Shown here: positions 24,968 through 36,591 of the stretch, in pieces | Position numbering within the stretch: the stretch's first letter is position 1 | Layout of the letters: each line of letters opens with the position of its first letter | From: Sipunculus nudus | Lineage: Eukaryota; Annelida; Sipuncula; Golfingiida; Sipunculidae | Direction of reading: 5' to 3' | NCBI GenBank assembly: GCA_026874595.1 | Contig: CM049322.1 | Coordinates: 6,807,900-6,871,899 of the forward strand | DNA: 64,000 nucleotides | Position numbers and translations under genes: made by a program | Notes under the pieces: generated by a model | Seen by the model: the letters and a program-made list of their open reading frames with translations, nothing else | Database searches by the model: none | Told to the model about the DNA's origin: nothing

Positions 24968-26435
24968 CACGCCTGACAATTTAATCAAAAGGTTTATGCC
25001 GTGTACAGACGACTAGACGAATTGGTCCTCGGGAGTATAGACGTAGGTACTTATTAGTGGTGATTATCACAATTGTTATCCAAAAGCCTGAAAACGTTTA
25101 AGGGCACAATGTGGTCGCATACTAAAACGTTATTTGATGAAAAAAAAATCCTCTTTTCCTAATAAATGCTGCAAACATATTGTTTTCTACAGACGTATAT
25201 GGCATTTGATTGGAAGAACCAAAAACGAAGGACCAGGATCCAAAGCAAGGTAACATTTTCTGTGACGGGGCTAGTGTTTAATAATTTGTACCGGTACTTT
25301 GTTTCTCATAGAAACATTAGTCGCTAAAATTTCCCTTCATACAATATTCATGAAGTATTTAAATATCACTTGTTTAACTTGACACTAAGCTCATTCATCG
25401 ATTTTCCTGTAAGGTATTATTTAGGCCGCATAAGAAAACATAAATAGAATATTTTGAACCCAAGCTAAAAATTCGGATTTTTTAAAGCGGTTTTTGTTCA
25501 TTTGAAGAAAAGACTATGTTGATAGAGTATTTGTAATTTCACTTGTATCTATAGAAAGAAGGCGGTCCATGCTTATATTGTATTTCAGAGTCTTGTCTTC
25601 TTCGTAAAATCATGGATGGATCCATCAAAACACATGTATGGAGAAGACGGCGGGAGGATGTATGCAGAAGACTTTCTTGTGAGTCTTGTTTAACTATTTA
25701 CACATATATTTCAATATTATTTATTACAATTATTTTATTAAGTAGGTTCAGTTAATTACCATTCTAATGTTTGGTACAAGTTTCAGCAAATTGAGATTCC
25801 AGGTTCTGTTCGACCTAACTTATTGCAATTAATGGGACTTCCTCATTGTTTTCTACTGCCAGACGAAGAAAGATGCGGAGGTAGGTACCCTACTACTGAA
25901 TATTACTATTATCATAATTATAATCATGAAATTATTAATTATAATTGTAACAAAAAAGGGTATGAACACGAGCATGTTACCTGAAAAATATGCTTCATTT
26001 GATATATCATATCTCAAGAATTTCCGGTGTATAAAAAGAATAAAGATGTATTAACGTTACATGTTATTTTGACCATAATAGAGAGCGTCATTCCTACAAT
26101 ATATTATTTACACATAACCGTTTATATCCTTGTGACATATGAATGCTAAACATATTTGTCAGGTTTTCCGTAAAAAAATGGGGTGTATATGTAAACACAT
26201 GGTGACTGATGCATGTGGTGTCTTTCCAGCTAATGATTTCAACGGTTGTCTCTCGGATTTTATCATGTTTCTTCTGAAAAGATATTCCTCATCAACTGTT
26301 GATACAGATGAATTGATTAAGGCTAAAGATTGCTGCATGGAAAATCAGTTTCCTAATTCGAATCCAGAAACCAAATCATCTATTAATGGCCGTAATTTTG
26401 TTGAACATGGACTGAAAACAATTGTTAATTCTTGA
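24126..26435 (+). CDS. Atlastin/GBP-like (GB1/RHD3 family) protein, GTPase-dead, 5' incomplete
   Basis: Six exons fit together with no in-frame stop: 24126-24230, 24656-24760, 25193-25249, 25589-25678, 25787-25880 (all phase 0 except the last, phase 1) and 26230-26435, ending in TGA, about 217 residues. Family evidence: IMYNLAEHLS against the IYNLSQ-type helix of atlastins, LVFFVKSW then YGEDGG for the FLVRDW-YG-GG segment, PHCFLLP for the conserved CFLLPHP, then FNGCLSDF and SINGRNFVEH for FDGKL-DI and the INGXX-LVEY linker. By exon correspondence with the minus-strand paralogue, the G3 DTQG position reads ATCG and the G4 RD reads KS, so GTP hydrolysis is unlikely. No G1 exon was found upstream. 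It stops before the helical bundle and has no membrane hairpin. Confidence 0.7.
24915..24962. repeat. (AT)n microsatellite in intron
   Basis: Pure AT run inside the intron between the second and third exons of the plus-strand GTPase-like gene. Confidence 0.95.
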
Positions 26436-27650
26436 TTGAATGTGCATTGCTTGATATTATTGTTTATATTGTATCGCAGATTCGTTTTTTAGTTTGATTT
26501 AGTATATTCCGACATATTACGCACAAATAAGATGATGGATTATATTAGGTTTGCATATTACTAAATACATAAAATAGGTAAACATGGATTTATATTGCAT
26601 CTAAAATGAAATGTACGCCCGTTTCTGTTACACAATATGAAGCCGGAGAAATTGATGAAATCATTTTCTTACATCTGCTGTGACATTTTGTTCAAAGTGA
26701 TATCATGCAATTTTCTTCCTAGACTAGAATGTTACTCATGGAGATAATAATTATTGACATAATTGAAAAAACTGATATTGATTAATGCAACGACGTCCCA
26801 CGTCTAAAGAAAGAAATTTAGGGAGCAGTATAACAACATTTTTTGCATGTAATGATTCATAATAAACATTTTTATACTTCACTTCTTTAAGTCTTCCGTA
26901 CGGATGCTTGATCAGAGGAAACTAGGAATATTGATCCTCGCTTGAGAATGACTTTTTTCTCCATATCTCCAAATCTTGCTGTTTTTAAGTATGGGGCTGG
27001 GAAGGTTGACGTCTTCTAATTGACAACCTGGGTTTATGAAAACACCGGGTTATTGAAAGGGTTCAACATATACATGATAACTAGACAGAGCTATGGTATA
27101 CGTATTATCACTCACCCAAAATAATTCTCTTACTTTTTCTACTTTCAAAGGATTTTCAGGATTTGGGTTTACTTAGTTTTCTGATATATTCCTGTATGGA
27201 CCTAAATATAATTGATATATCATCTATAATATTAATTTCACCGTTACTATGTTGGCATCATAGATGAAATTAAGATAATGAAAAGATAATGCATGTCTCA
27301 ACTTTAAAGTAAATTTATTGTGTCTCTTGTACAAGCATTGAGAATACTTTCTGAGAAAAAAAAATATTGGATCAATATCAATCGATTAAAAAATCATCGT
27401 ATACGTGTTTACTGTTCTGGACTTTTGACATAACAAAACCGTAATGTGCTCGAGTTCGCCGTCTAATGATTTGTCATTCATTTATAGGGGGTTAATTCGT
27501 TCTCCACTTATCATAGTTAAATCATCGCGAAATTCACGGTTATCCCGAAATACTTGTTCATCAATATCGCTGTGCCACCGTTTTATTTCCTGGTGGCATT
27601 GATTGTATTAAGGCAAGTACTCGAACAAAAAGAATTACTATACAGGGAAG
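26436..27650. other. Intergenic gap between convergent GTPase paralogues
   Basis: About 1.2 kb between the stop codons of the two convergent genes. AATAAA-like words occur (AATAAAC at about 26862) but no clear polyadenylation pair stands out. No other gene seen. Confidence 0.5.
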
Positions 27651-27652
27651 CA

Positions 27653-28314
27653 TTATCTATCACTTCTCTCTGCTCTGTATGTATTTAGTCTCTCCTCAAC
27701 AGCTGCTCTTTCCGAGGGTAATAAAGAATTCCTTGAATGGATCATTAGGAGAGATTTTGCTTGAAACTTTTCGTCTTTCTTTCTTAGCTCATCTGTCGTG
27801 CAAATGTTTCTTTGCCGAACATTCTGCAAACACAATTCTCTAAAAATGAATATCAGTAAGTTAATAGGAAAATTTCCGTGCCATGATCAAATAAACATTT
27901 ATATAAAGAAGCATTTCTGTTCAGCTTTTCTTGATACATTGTCATTTATGGTAAATGTTATTAAGTTAGCACGTTTATTTTTATAGTATTTAATACTTAC
28001 TCTTTTCATATTGGTTCTGTAATCGTTATATGCCCTTAGAAATACTTCGTTTTCCTAGAAGAAAATGTTAAGGAGTCTTAAATGCATAATAGTGATATAC
28101 GAAAATGAAACAAATTTTTCCATGTGTAAAGTATAAATGCACTTTATCCCTGAAAGGTCACTCACCTTTGGGTTTTCTTTATTTATTAACATTTTGAGAT
28201 TTATTTTGTAAATATTTGTATCCTCCCCCTTGAATACTTCACTCCAATCTCGGATAGTCTTTTTCACTAGTCTCTGAACCCTTTTTTTTGTGGGGGGGGG
28301 GATAACTCCTTTTC
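27653..28314 (-). CDS. C-terminal helical exons of the minus-strand GTPase
   Basis: Exon 28314-28166 starts in phase 1, in register with exon 31760-31634 (ends GELSG). It reads VQRLVKKTIRDWSEVFKGED, aligning with the LVEYFKAYI-YQGEE linker of atlastins. Exon 28054-28001 (18 codons, phase 0) reads FLRAYNDYRTNM, aligning with the A-YXXXM helix. In the last exon (27839-27653) the phase-0 frame runs RIVFAECSAKKHLHDR and stops, while the +1 frame continues ELRKKDEKFQAKSLL and ends ERSDR-stop, so one base seems lost near 27790. No C-terminal membrane hairpin follows. The first exon contains a C10 and an A8 run in the coding sequence. Confidence 0.7.
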
Positions 28315-29809
28315 CTGACAAATGAAACATATAATTAACTAGTTATTTGAAGTTATATCTCCCTTCAATTAAATATTACTTCGCCCAATAGTAAGGTTTT
28401 ACCGAATTGCGAAAAGTGAGAAAAAAATCCCTCTACCTACCTCGATTATCTGGATGAAGAAATGGTCGAGTGCAGCTTTTAATTATAACTTATTGAACTC
28501 CCGTAGCATCGCCTAAATTGATACATTTAACATATTTGAAGAATATCCCTTAAAATAACGTACTAAAATTTTCAAGATGATGTCATTTCGTCCAAATATA
28601 TTTTAGTTATGCTTTTAAAATAGAATGTAAAACGTGATCAAAGAATAGATGTTTGTCAATATATGTACACTTTTTTTAGGTAACTACACAAGGAATTTTA
28701 ATATGTTTATAGAATATAAAATCATGCGATTCATAATTATGCCCATGGACAGGAATTATTTTGTTAGGGACAGGTTGATTTGTGGATAATTAAGCATTTG
28801 GTTTTGTTTGTCTGTAAAAAGACAAGCTGAATTCAAATGAAATAGTTAAACGTCTACAATATATTAGTACTTTATCTGGCCACGTGTTAATCACATTGAC
28901 AGGTCTCTATTGAAATACTTACTTCAAACGTTGTTTCTGGTTTTGCAAAGTTAGGAGCATTACACAGCGAAGGAAATCGCTAAAGAATATAACGACAGAA
29001 AAACATCACATTCAACGATACATACATCTGTAAAGACTGTCTCTGGATTTGGTATTGTATTACGTTATTGAAAATGTCTCTCAGTATCGTTATGATCGAT
29101 AATGTTTAATTAAACCTAAGGTATGCTTGCCTACCACTATAAATAAATATGAAATCGTATGTATTGAGGGAAATATATTTGATTATGAACATAGTTTCTA
29201 TAAATATTATAAATGTATTTTCATATTCGTAATACTCCTTAACTTTTGCATAATATTCAAATTCAGGAAAGAAATACAGGGCAGTTATAGTATTTTAACA
29301 GCTACATATATCAGGTTTTCAAGTGAACGTAGAAAAGAAACTTTGATTAGTCTGGGACATTCTTGGCCTAAATATTCGATGGTCTCATCGAAGATTCAAG
29401 TATTCCTTTTCTCTGTACTCTGTGCTATTGTCTTATAATTATATGAGAGGTAATTGTTTTAATATATGATTATCTGATTAGCGGGAAATATAAGCCTCGG
29501 CTGTCAGAGCTGGTTTTTTAAATGACTTGTTTGTTTGATTCAGCCGGCAATAGTAAGTGCTTGTTAGAATAGGAAACATGGACCCTCTCCGTCCTACAGC
29601 AGACATTCGCTCTCCCATGATACGCTTGGAAAGATATTTCGACCGTTGTAGACGCTTACTGCCGCTTTCATGAAAGCCCTTTTACATATTTTTTTAAAAT
29701 ATTAAATGGATTAGAATAGTTAAAGGGATTTACAAGTTAAAGAAATAATTACAATGAATTTTTCGAATAAATCTACTCCGCCATTCAAATGGATAATCTC
29801 TTTCCTTAG

Positions 29810-29919
29810 GGTGGCGACGTATGGTTGAAAAAGTAACTTTGGAAATTAACGAAGACCTTCCTGGAATGCCTTACCTAACACTGCAATTCATGTTTATGTT
29901 ATTGTTAATTTTGTTTTGA
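29810..29919 (+). other. Exon-like plus-strand frame of unknown identity
   Basis: A good acceptor (AATCTCTTTCCTTAG) opens a frame reading WRRMVEKVTLEINEDLPGMP then a hydrophobic end (FMFMLLLILF) and stop. It lies inside an intron of an opposite-strand gene. It could be the terminal exon of an unrecognised gene or chance. No family recognised. Confidence 0.2.
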
Positions 29920-31562
29920 AAATGAAATTAAACTAAGGTAGAAACGTTGTTTGTAAACTATAAAATTATCTTTTTTTTTGTGAAAATGGGGGTACTATTA
30001 GGTCATTTACTTTACAATATACTCGTGAAATGGTGAGTCTGGTGACACTGTGACACATAAACTTGATAAATTAATTACCAAAACAACACATGACCTAGGA
30101 GGCTGTGTACTAACAGTGGCAATCCGTGCTGATAGGCCAGGTCCCACAAAACACTTTCTTGACTGACAGGGGTGTAGTCAATGAAGCGCTTACAGTATAA
30201 CTAAGAGCTGACCGAAAAGAACAGGCTTATCTCTGTAAATTGGCTTAGCCTAACGACATTAATTATTGAGTACACAAATACGATACACTGTAACTACTGA
30301 CTCCACAGTTCAATAACAATCGAAGTACTTGTCATCGTACAAGATGTTTGCTGCGTAGTTAGACTGTCCGTGCCCCTGAGGTAAATGTAGTCACCTGATT
30401 GTATCTCTTATTGTGACAATTTTAGCAGTGATGCCAACTATAAACACTATGAAAAATGTAAACTTTAATACGAGATTGATCTGTACATTATAGACCACTT
30501 TAGTTTACAATGGAGCTGGGTTTTCCGGTCGCCGGCACATAACTAGAAAGTGTCAATCCCCGAAAGGCAGAAATAAAATAAAATATTTAAGCCATGTGTG
30601 AAAAAAAGTACACACCTGCGTTTTTTTCTCTCGCGGTGTTTTACCTGAATTACTTTTTTAATGCCGCTAATTATGTTTGTTTGGATGAGTTTATGAGTGG
30701 AAGGAATGACCGGATCGCTATGGTCAGCTCCGCCCGCGTTAATCCTTTAAGCACATGATAGCCAGTTACCCCGGCACGTGTAACTCAAAGTGCCTAAGCT
30801 CCACCCAAACATGCAGGTTCACGTGTGGCTCAGCTGTCAGATGTAAAATTGTGCATTAAAATAATTTTTAACTTGCAAATATGTTCATATTAATGAGTAA
30901 GATTACAATACATTCGGTTTATGTTACTATACTTTATAACGACAACGGTTGTCATTCACAATAAACCCTTGTTAATGATCATATTTGAGCGGGATTACAC
31001 TCACAATATTTTTGCCATTTTCTCAAAATGGGATCTGAGTGACATGCAGGAGTTTTAAATCGATATTTCTCAGTAACCAAAAATCACATCATCTCCTATT
31101 TTTATGGCCACATAGACTTATATGTTTCCCTGAATGCGTTCTTTTATACTTCCAAAATTGTTATTTTGAAATCAGTAATGGGCTTATTTCACATGGAAAA
31201 GTTAATTCATACAGGAGTAAAATTTTATAATTGCACGAAAAATACTTGATAGTTCAGTAATAAAAAATGCCTGGAGATATGTTCTTTTATTTTTACAAGG
31301 GCCCACTGTATATCTAAAATTATATTTCACAAGTTAGATAATTTTTTAAGGTTTAAAATGATATATACCTATAGGGTTTGTATGAAAATGGTATGACTTA
31401 TTGGCATTTTTTTTAGACTAGAGTGCAAAGAGATTGCAAACGACGTTTCTACCTTAAAGATAAACGTAATTCATGTTTTCCCGATAAACATTTTAACGAT
31501 AATTGGTCTATGAATAAAATATAATCAAACAAAGAGATAACAAAAGAGAAGTAACCCCTTGC

Positions 31563-31564
<2 letters not shown>

Positions 31565-31608
<44 letters not shown>
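31565..31608. repeat. (AT)n microsatellite, intronic
   Basis: Pure AT run close to the donor of exon 31760-31634. Confidence 0.95.
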
Positions 31609-33236
31609 GAATGCCAACAAACACGGTACATACCACTCAATTCTCCTCTATGCGTATCATTCATATGCTCAGATAATGGTTGGTACGTCTTTCCCATTAG
31701 AAAGCATTCCAGTGCGCTATTGCTTAGATGCTTGAACTCTTTAGCGGTTAGTAAAGGAGGCTAAAAGTAAACATTATGTTTTAAAAATGAAGAGTCGAAC
31801 CCAGCCTTGATGCCAACCCACTGTGATGACAAACATTTTTTGTCCACATATATTTGGAAGATATTTCAAATAAGTAGAAATGGCTCGAATCAGTTGATTA
31901 AAAAAACGAGAACAATTACTGGTCTAAGTGCTAGCGTGTTCTCGCAAATGCGATGTCATAAACATTTGCTGAGTCACTAACCTTACAGAGTGTCATTTCC
32001 GAGCAAACGATCAAATCAATACAACATTTAGCTTAGTTATCTCATTCAGATACGCTTTTCCTCGCCCTGATCCAAGAGGGAGTCTATAGTTTGGAGTTCT
32101 ATCCCGCACGAGGAATATGTCGCTGAAATATATGACGCCCTTAATATATTTCTAAGGCTTCCCATCAAAAGTTTCGTACAGACTGCCATAAGGTACCATT
32201 ACCTTTGAGTGACACTTCATTTATGGGTCACGATTTCCAAATATGTTCTTTATTTTCACGGCACCCTGACAACCTCAATACACATAAAATAGTTTAACGT
32301 TTAACACGTTGAAGAAATATTCACATTACATATGTATGTCTACCGCGAAGGTCTAACGAAAGAAGAATTTACTTGGAACGTATGTGCAAGGAGACGTTGC
32401 TTTTGATCTTGATACAAAAAAAAAACCAACTCGGGTTGTAAGTTTTTGCTACTGGCGCTTAAATTGTGCTCGTGTGTCCCTTTCTTCGTACATCATCTTG
32501 TTCGAGAATCCAGCAGGATCGTTGATTTTTCATCAAAATGTCATGGGTTCGTAAGATGTATTACGCTACAGGCCAATTGGTGTCAATCGAGCATTTCAGT
32601 GACTCATGCAAGACTTTTGCCAGCCAAAGAATACTGGACAAAAATATTTAGAAGAAGGGCAAACTAATGTGTCTTACACACGAGAAATATGTTTGTGTTC
32701 AACATATGAAAGGGGAAACTGACACGGATGTTACAAAGTCTGACTCTTTAAAGGTGTTTTTTTCGATAAAAATTGACCGCAAGTGCAATGGACCTCCCTT
32801 CAAGTACAAAGAGCAGAAGTTATACAACCAAAGGGGATGAAAGGTTAAAGTTTGATTTTACCAATTTATTGGTACCAGTCTTACACTACAACATTAAAAA
32901 ATGTATCCTACAATTAAACTAATGAAGAAATGTAACTGACCTTGATTATTTGTCTGGCCGTTCCAGATGCTATCTCATTCAAAATCCCTGCAGTTTTGAG
33001 AAGCAGCTTCAATAAAAAGTGAATAAAGAAAAAAATAATTCATCCATACGTTAACAAGCTGATTTAAAAAAGCGGGTTTACTTACCTCATAGTGCTTCAA
33101 ATCCTGTTCACTTATCTTTTCCATAGTGTTGTAAATCTATAAAAAAGAAACGCACAATATCTGATTCATTTAAAACATTTCACTATATTGAATGCAATCA
33201 TACATGTAGTCATATTTAAAGTAAATGCATATGTAC

Positions 33237-33338
33237 CTGAACATCGCTGAGCAGAGCACTCAATGTCACCAAGGTATTGGCTTCAGGGTTATGCTCACTA
33301 TCGAATAATCCTTGAGTATCCATCAACAAAACTGCAAC
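33237..33338 (-). CDS. G3 exon of the minus-strand GTPase
   Basis: Exactly 34 codons, phase 0/0, between TCTGCCAG and CAG|GTACAT. VAVLLMDTQGLFDSEHNP is a near-perfect match to the atlastin G3 strand and DTQG motif, which positions the catalytic water and Mg. It is followed by LVTLSALLSDVQ leading into the next exon (33136-33086, IYNTMEKISEQDLKHYE, 17 codons, phase 0/0). This pair is the strongest evidence for the family call. Confidence 0.85.
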
Positions 33339-33830
33339 CTGGCAGACCCTGAAAGCTGTTAGATTTGAAAGAATCTACCTTGTTTATTACGACACAGGTA
33401 AGGACAGGCCGAAATGATAAATATTTGTTTATATCAAATTGATCATATTGTTCAGTGATTCATTGTTATAACATTTTAAAATTACAGTACTCAACCTTTC
33501 TGTCATTTTCGGTTTTTATGTAAATGGGTCTTCTCCACATCCATACACCATAAGTAGCGACTGAAGTCCCATGTGTCCATGTGAATCCTCGTTTTGATCT
33601 TCCATCCAGACATCCTCCTCTCCTTTTTCCTTCCACAGAAAAATGAGGATCAAAGAGGTAACACAATTAAACTAAGTTTGCAAATATATTCATATTTAGT
33701 TGTTATTATGACAGTGAACGACACAAACGACATGATAAACCTGGATAAGAGAGGCATTTATATTCAAGACCAAATTTTGGACAACATTTCCCGAGAATCC
33801 CCGAGAAACAGGTTTGAATAATTTGCTGAC

Positions 33831-34013
33831 CAATGCCAACAGATAACGTAATATAAAATTCATCAGAAACGATTTCCCGGTTCAATCGACACTACAATTA
33901 GTGGAACGGATGGCTCATATGCCCCTTTTTGTAATAGTATTCGTCTTAAGTTATCCCCATGAGAAAAAAATGCCCCGTGTACGACACAACTTGCAAAGCT
34001 TCCCCATGTTCAC
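33831..34013 (-). CDS. G1 (P-loop) exon of the minus-strand GTPase, broken
   Basis: After CTACTTGCAG the frame reads GEHGEALQVVSYTGHFF, matching the LQVV-D-HXF entry strand of the family. It then needs +1 shifts: one at a T7 run (about 33973-33979) to continue as DNLRRILLQKGAYEPSVPLI, and one just before GKSFLMNFILRYL, the end of the P-loop. Several residues between the beta strand (VVS) and GKS are also missing compared with the family GXXXXGKS loop. The 183-base length is off by one for its flanking phases. As read, this exon cannot encode a working G1 loop. Confidence 0.65.
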
Positions 34014-34735
34014 CTGCAAGTAGTTGAAGATATCACTGAGCATGTTAACGCAGATGACTATTGCATAGATATTGCGTGCGATTCCTCGGTTATAAGTGTA
34101 TGAGATGTACAGATACAATTTTATACCTTATATCTTAAATAATTTCCACCTCCGACTTACTAATATATATTAAAATGACTACGTATACCACTCATCTGTC
34201 ACACCTTCCAATGGGTAAATCCTGGTAAGCTCCTCCTGGTAATACTTCTTCATCCTGTCTTTCACTGGTTGAGAGGTTAGAGTTCACAATTATCTAATTA
34301 TTTATACTCATATTTTGCAATGAATTCGTATGCATTTAACCCAATAATGGACGCTGTAAATTTCACAAACTGAGAGAGCATATATCTCCATGTAGTTTAA
34401 ATTGTATTGACGAATATGCCTTATTCACTTTCTGTAAATATGAAGAAGTACTGTAACCTCACATCTATCGAGTGTTCCCCTCTTCTAACATTTCTTACAG
34501 CGATATATAAAACAGAATCACATTAAAATGGAATTCTGCTTTTTTTCTTTTTCAATGTGGCTGAATCAATATATCAATTGTTAATTTCTGAACGGAATAG
34601 CTGAATTTTATACAGAATAATAACATTATTTGAATAAATAAAAATTAATAAAAATAAAATGTATTATTTTTATCAAAATAATAAATAAAAATGTATTTAT
34701 CATAATCACTATTTTATGGGAGGAATATGTTTAAC

Positions 34736-34831
34736 CTACGTGTATCATGAATATGACGACAGCAAGAAGAATTACAGACAACGAAACTACAAGTGTCACC
34801 AAGGCGATCGCATATGGTGGAAAACTTGTTT
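34736..34831 (-). CDS. Transmembrane exon at the N-terminus of the minus-strand GTPase
   Basis: After an ATTTTCAG acceptor (phase 1) the frame reads TSFPPYAIALVTLVVSLSV then ILLAVVIFMIH: one helix of about 25 hydrophobic residues with no charge. Splicing at TAG|GTTAAA (34736) keeps phase 1 with the next exon (34264-34205), giving a basic KDRMKKYYQEEL segment right after the helix, the usual cytosolic signature. The GTPase domain would thus sit on the cytosolic side of an N-terminal anchor. Atlastins instead have a C-terminal hairpin. The exon starts in phase 1, so an ectodomain exon may lie further upstream, unrecognised. A GTAGGT donor at 34740 is the alternative end. Confidence 0.55.
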
Positions 34832-35440
34832 CTGAAAATTAAATGTGTTGTTATACCTGTAATATTTCGGACACGTATCATGCGTTATTTAAAAAATATT
34901 CAATCGAACATTCTTTTTTTTATAATTTATCACTAATATCATAATCAGATAAAATACAAAGGACTGACATCATTAGTTTCGCCAATCGTTTATTTGTAGA
35001 ATCTTCATGTAATAAGACACCATCGTTGATACGTATTTAATGCTGATTTAGACAACACAAATCCGTTTATTCAAGGGAAGTTTTGTTAATAAATACTATT
35101 CGGAAGCTTGGCTGAGTAGGTTGCTTGTGGGCTGCTCTCCGAGGAATACCCATACAGAGTATGTGTAGTACATCTCAAACTACTGTCTGTGAGGTCATTT
35201 CCAATGTCTAAGAAATCATGTATAGTGAACATATTTATATATATATATATATATCATTTTGTAATATCTCCTATAAAATAGACTTGTTAAACACTGTTTC
35301 TCACTTCCGACTCAGGAATCGAAGTTCACATATAATATGCATTGAGATGAAATATACCAACTAGATTAAATTAAAAAAAAAATATACGTTTTAAGTCGAC
35401 CAAAATATTTGTTAGTTGTATCGATATAGTTGAAGTTGAA

Positions 35441-36591
35441 GTGTAAAAATCAAAGATTGTTGAGATGGAGTTTGTTCTAACAGGATTACAATCTTGATAT
35501 CATACACATTAAAGGTAAAGACAATGTACTTGCTGATTGCTTATCGAGATGTTTATGAAATGTTGTAAACAGGATGTTTATGTGATGTTGTATATAAGAT
35601 GATTTTGAGACGTTGTAAAAATTTAGTGAATGTGATCGTGAAAAGAAAGTTTTCCGAGATAACTTTTTTTTTCTTACAGAAGGGGGAGTGTTACAGATGC
35701 TCTTTTAATTATGTGACACGGGCGTAACTCCTGCTGTGGCAATCGTGTCAGGCCGCGTATTTAATTCTATGTTTAATCCGTACTGGTTGAACTCTCGTTG
35801 TCATGTGAGCCTTGAGCTTTCACGCCTGGTCATGGGTCACGTGATGAGCCTGGTTTGTAGAGATACACGGCGCTGTTTTCCTGGAAAATTCCTGAAGCGC
35901 GAGTTTACTGTGATTGTGCAAGATTATATAGACTGTTCGAGAAGTGAAAAATTCTCTGCTTGGGGTGTGAAGGTATATAAAGGGAATGTGTTTTAAAAGG
36001 GGAGGGCAGAGAGCAAAGCAGATTCCAGCGGACGCAGAAGCGTGTGTCAGATTCTAGGACCTTATCCGACTCCTGCGGCAATTATAGAGTTTCAAAGACT
36101 TTCTCCTGGACTTTATGCTTTTGGTCTTCAGTTTACTTTCTGGGTTGTTGCAAGAGATTTACACTAGACTGTCATTTTCCGAGAGTTTACATTTAAAGGA
36201 CTTATCGTGGTGACGGTGTTGTTATCCAGGTACTGTGCACATACATTTTTTTCTCTGTGATTGTATTGCCTTGTTGCTATACCACTGTGTTACTGTAAAA
36301 TTGTATTGACTAAGTGTATTGTAATGTTAGGGTTGTTTTAAGAATAAATTATAGTTATTTGTTAACAAAAAACCAATGACTTCTTTATTCATTCCCCTAG
36401 ACATTTCCCGCTGCCTAGTTTTACAGAATCTGATTTTTTTAAATCTCCATTACAGAATTTGTAATGTTAGGACTGTTTCAGAATAAATTATAGTTATTTG
36501 TTAACAAAAAACCACTGACTTCTTTATTCATTCCCCTAGACATTTCCCGCTGCCTAGTGTTACAGAATCTGATTTTTTTATCTCCATTACA
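35441..36591 (+). mobile_element. Ty3/gypsy LTR retrotransposon, 3' end only
   Basis: From 35441 the frame reads NQRLLRWSLF, a TAA stop, then QDYNLDIIHIKGKDNVLADC and LSR, the C-terminal RNase H region of Ty3/gypsy polyproteins. The in-frame TAA sits where a leucine is usual. It is followed by a polypurine tract (AGAAGGGGGAG, 35678-35688) and an LTR. Everything upstream in pol, gag and the 5' LTR is absent, so the copy is truncated and inactive. Confidence 0.8.
35689..36591 (+). repeat. Gypsy 3' LTR with duplicated R-U5 segment
   Basis: It starts TGTTACAGAT immediately after the polypurine tract and ends ...CTCCATTACA (TG...CA). A TATATAA box at 35974-35980 and AATAAA at 36343-36348 mark promoter and polyadenylation signal. 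The segment 36321-36460 is repeated in tandem at 36461-36598 with few changes, so the poly(A) signal region is present twice. The open frame at 35736-35996 lies inside the LTR and is not a gene. Confidence 0.75.

Larger units (their letters stand above)
28320..31630. other. Long intron of the minus-strand GTPase
   Basis: About 3.3 kb between exons 31760-31634 and 28314-28166. Contents are unrelated: an isolated exon-like plus-strand frame at 29810-29919, a GC-richer patch at 30500-30870 with two CACGTG E-boxes and a CCGCCCGCG word, and an AT microsatellite. The 103-codon plus-strand frame at 29127-29438 has no recognisable feature beyond one hydrophobic stretch. Confidence 0.5.
27653..34831 (-). 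pseudogene. Membrane-anchored atlastin/GBP-like GTPase with frame breaks
   Basis: Twelve exons on the minus strand, 5' to 3': 34831-34736 (transmembrane), 34264-34205, 34013-33831 (G1), about 33629-33496, 33338-33237 (G3), 33136-33086, 33006-32941, 32122-~32026 (G4), 31760-31634, 28314-28166, 28054-28001, 27839-27653. Atlastin hallmarks: GFTWTHGTSVATYGVWMW, VAVLLMDTQGLFD, VQ-IYNTMEKISEQDL, DIFLVRDR, then the linker and the start of a helical bundle. Exon lengths and phases fit in most joins. Apparent frame errors occur in the G1 exon (two), at the 32941/32122 join and in the last exon. Family members use GTP-driven dimerisation to fuse ER membranes (atlastins) or coat pathogens (GBPs). Pseudogene is my preferred call; residual assembly indels are the alternative. 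Confidence 0.65.

Noticed and set aside
35736-35996. 86-codon open frame
   Set aside because: Lies wholly inside the gypsy LTR between its start and the TATA box.
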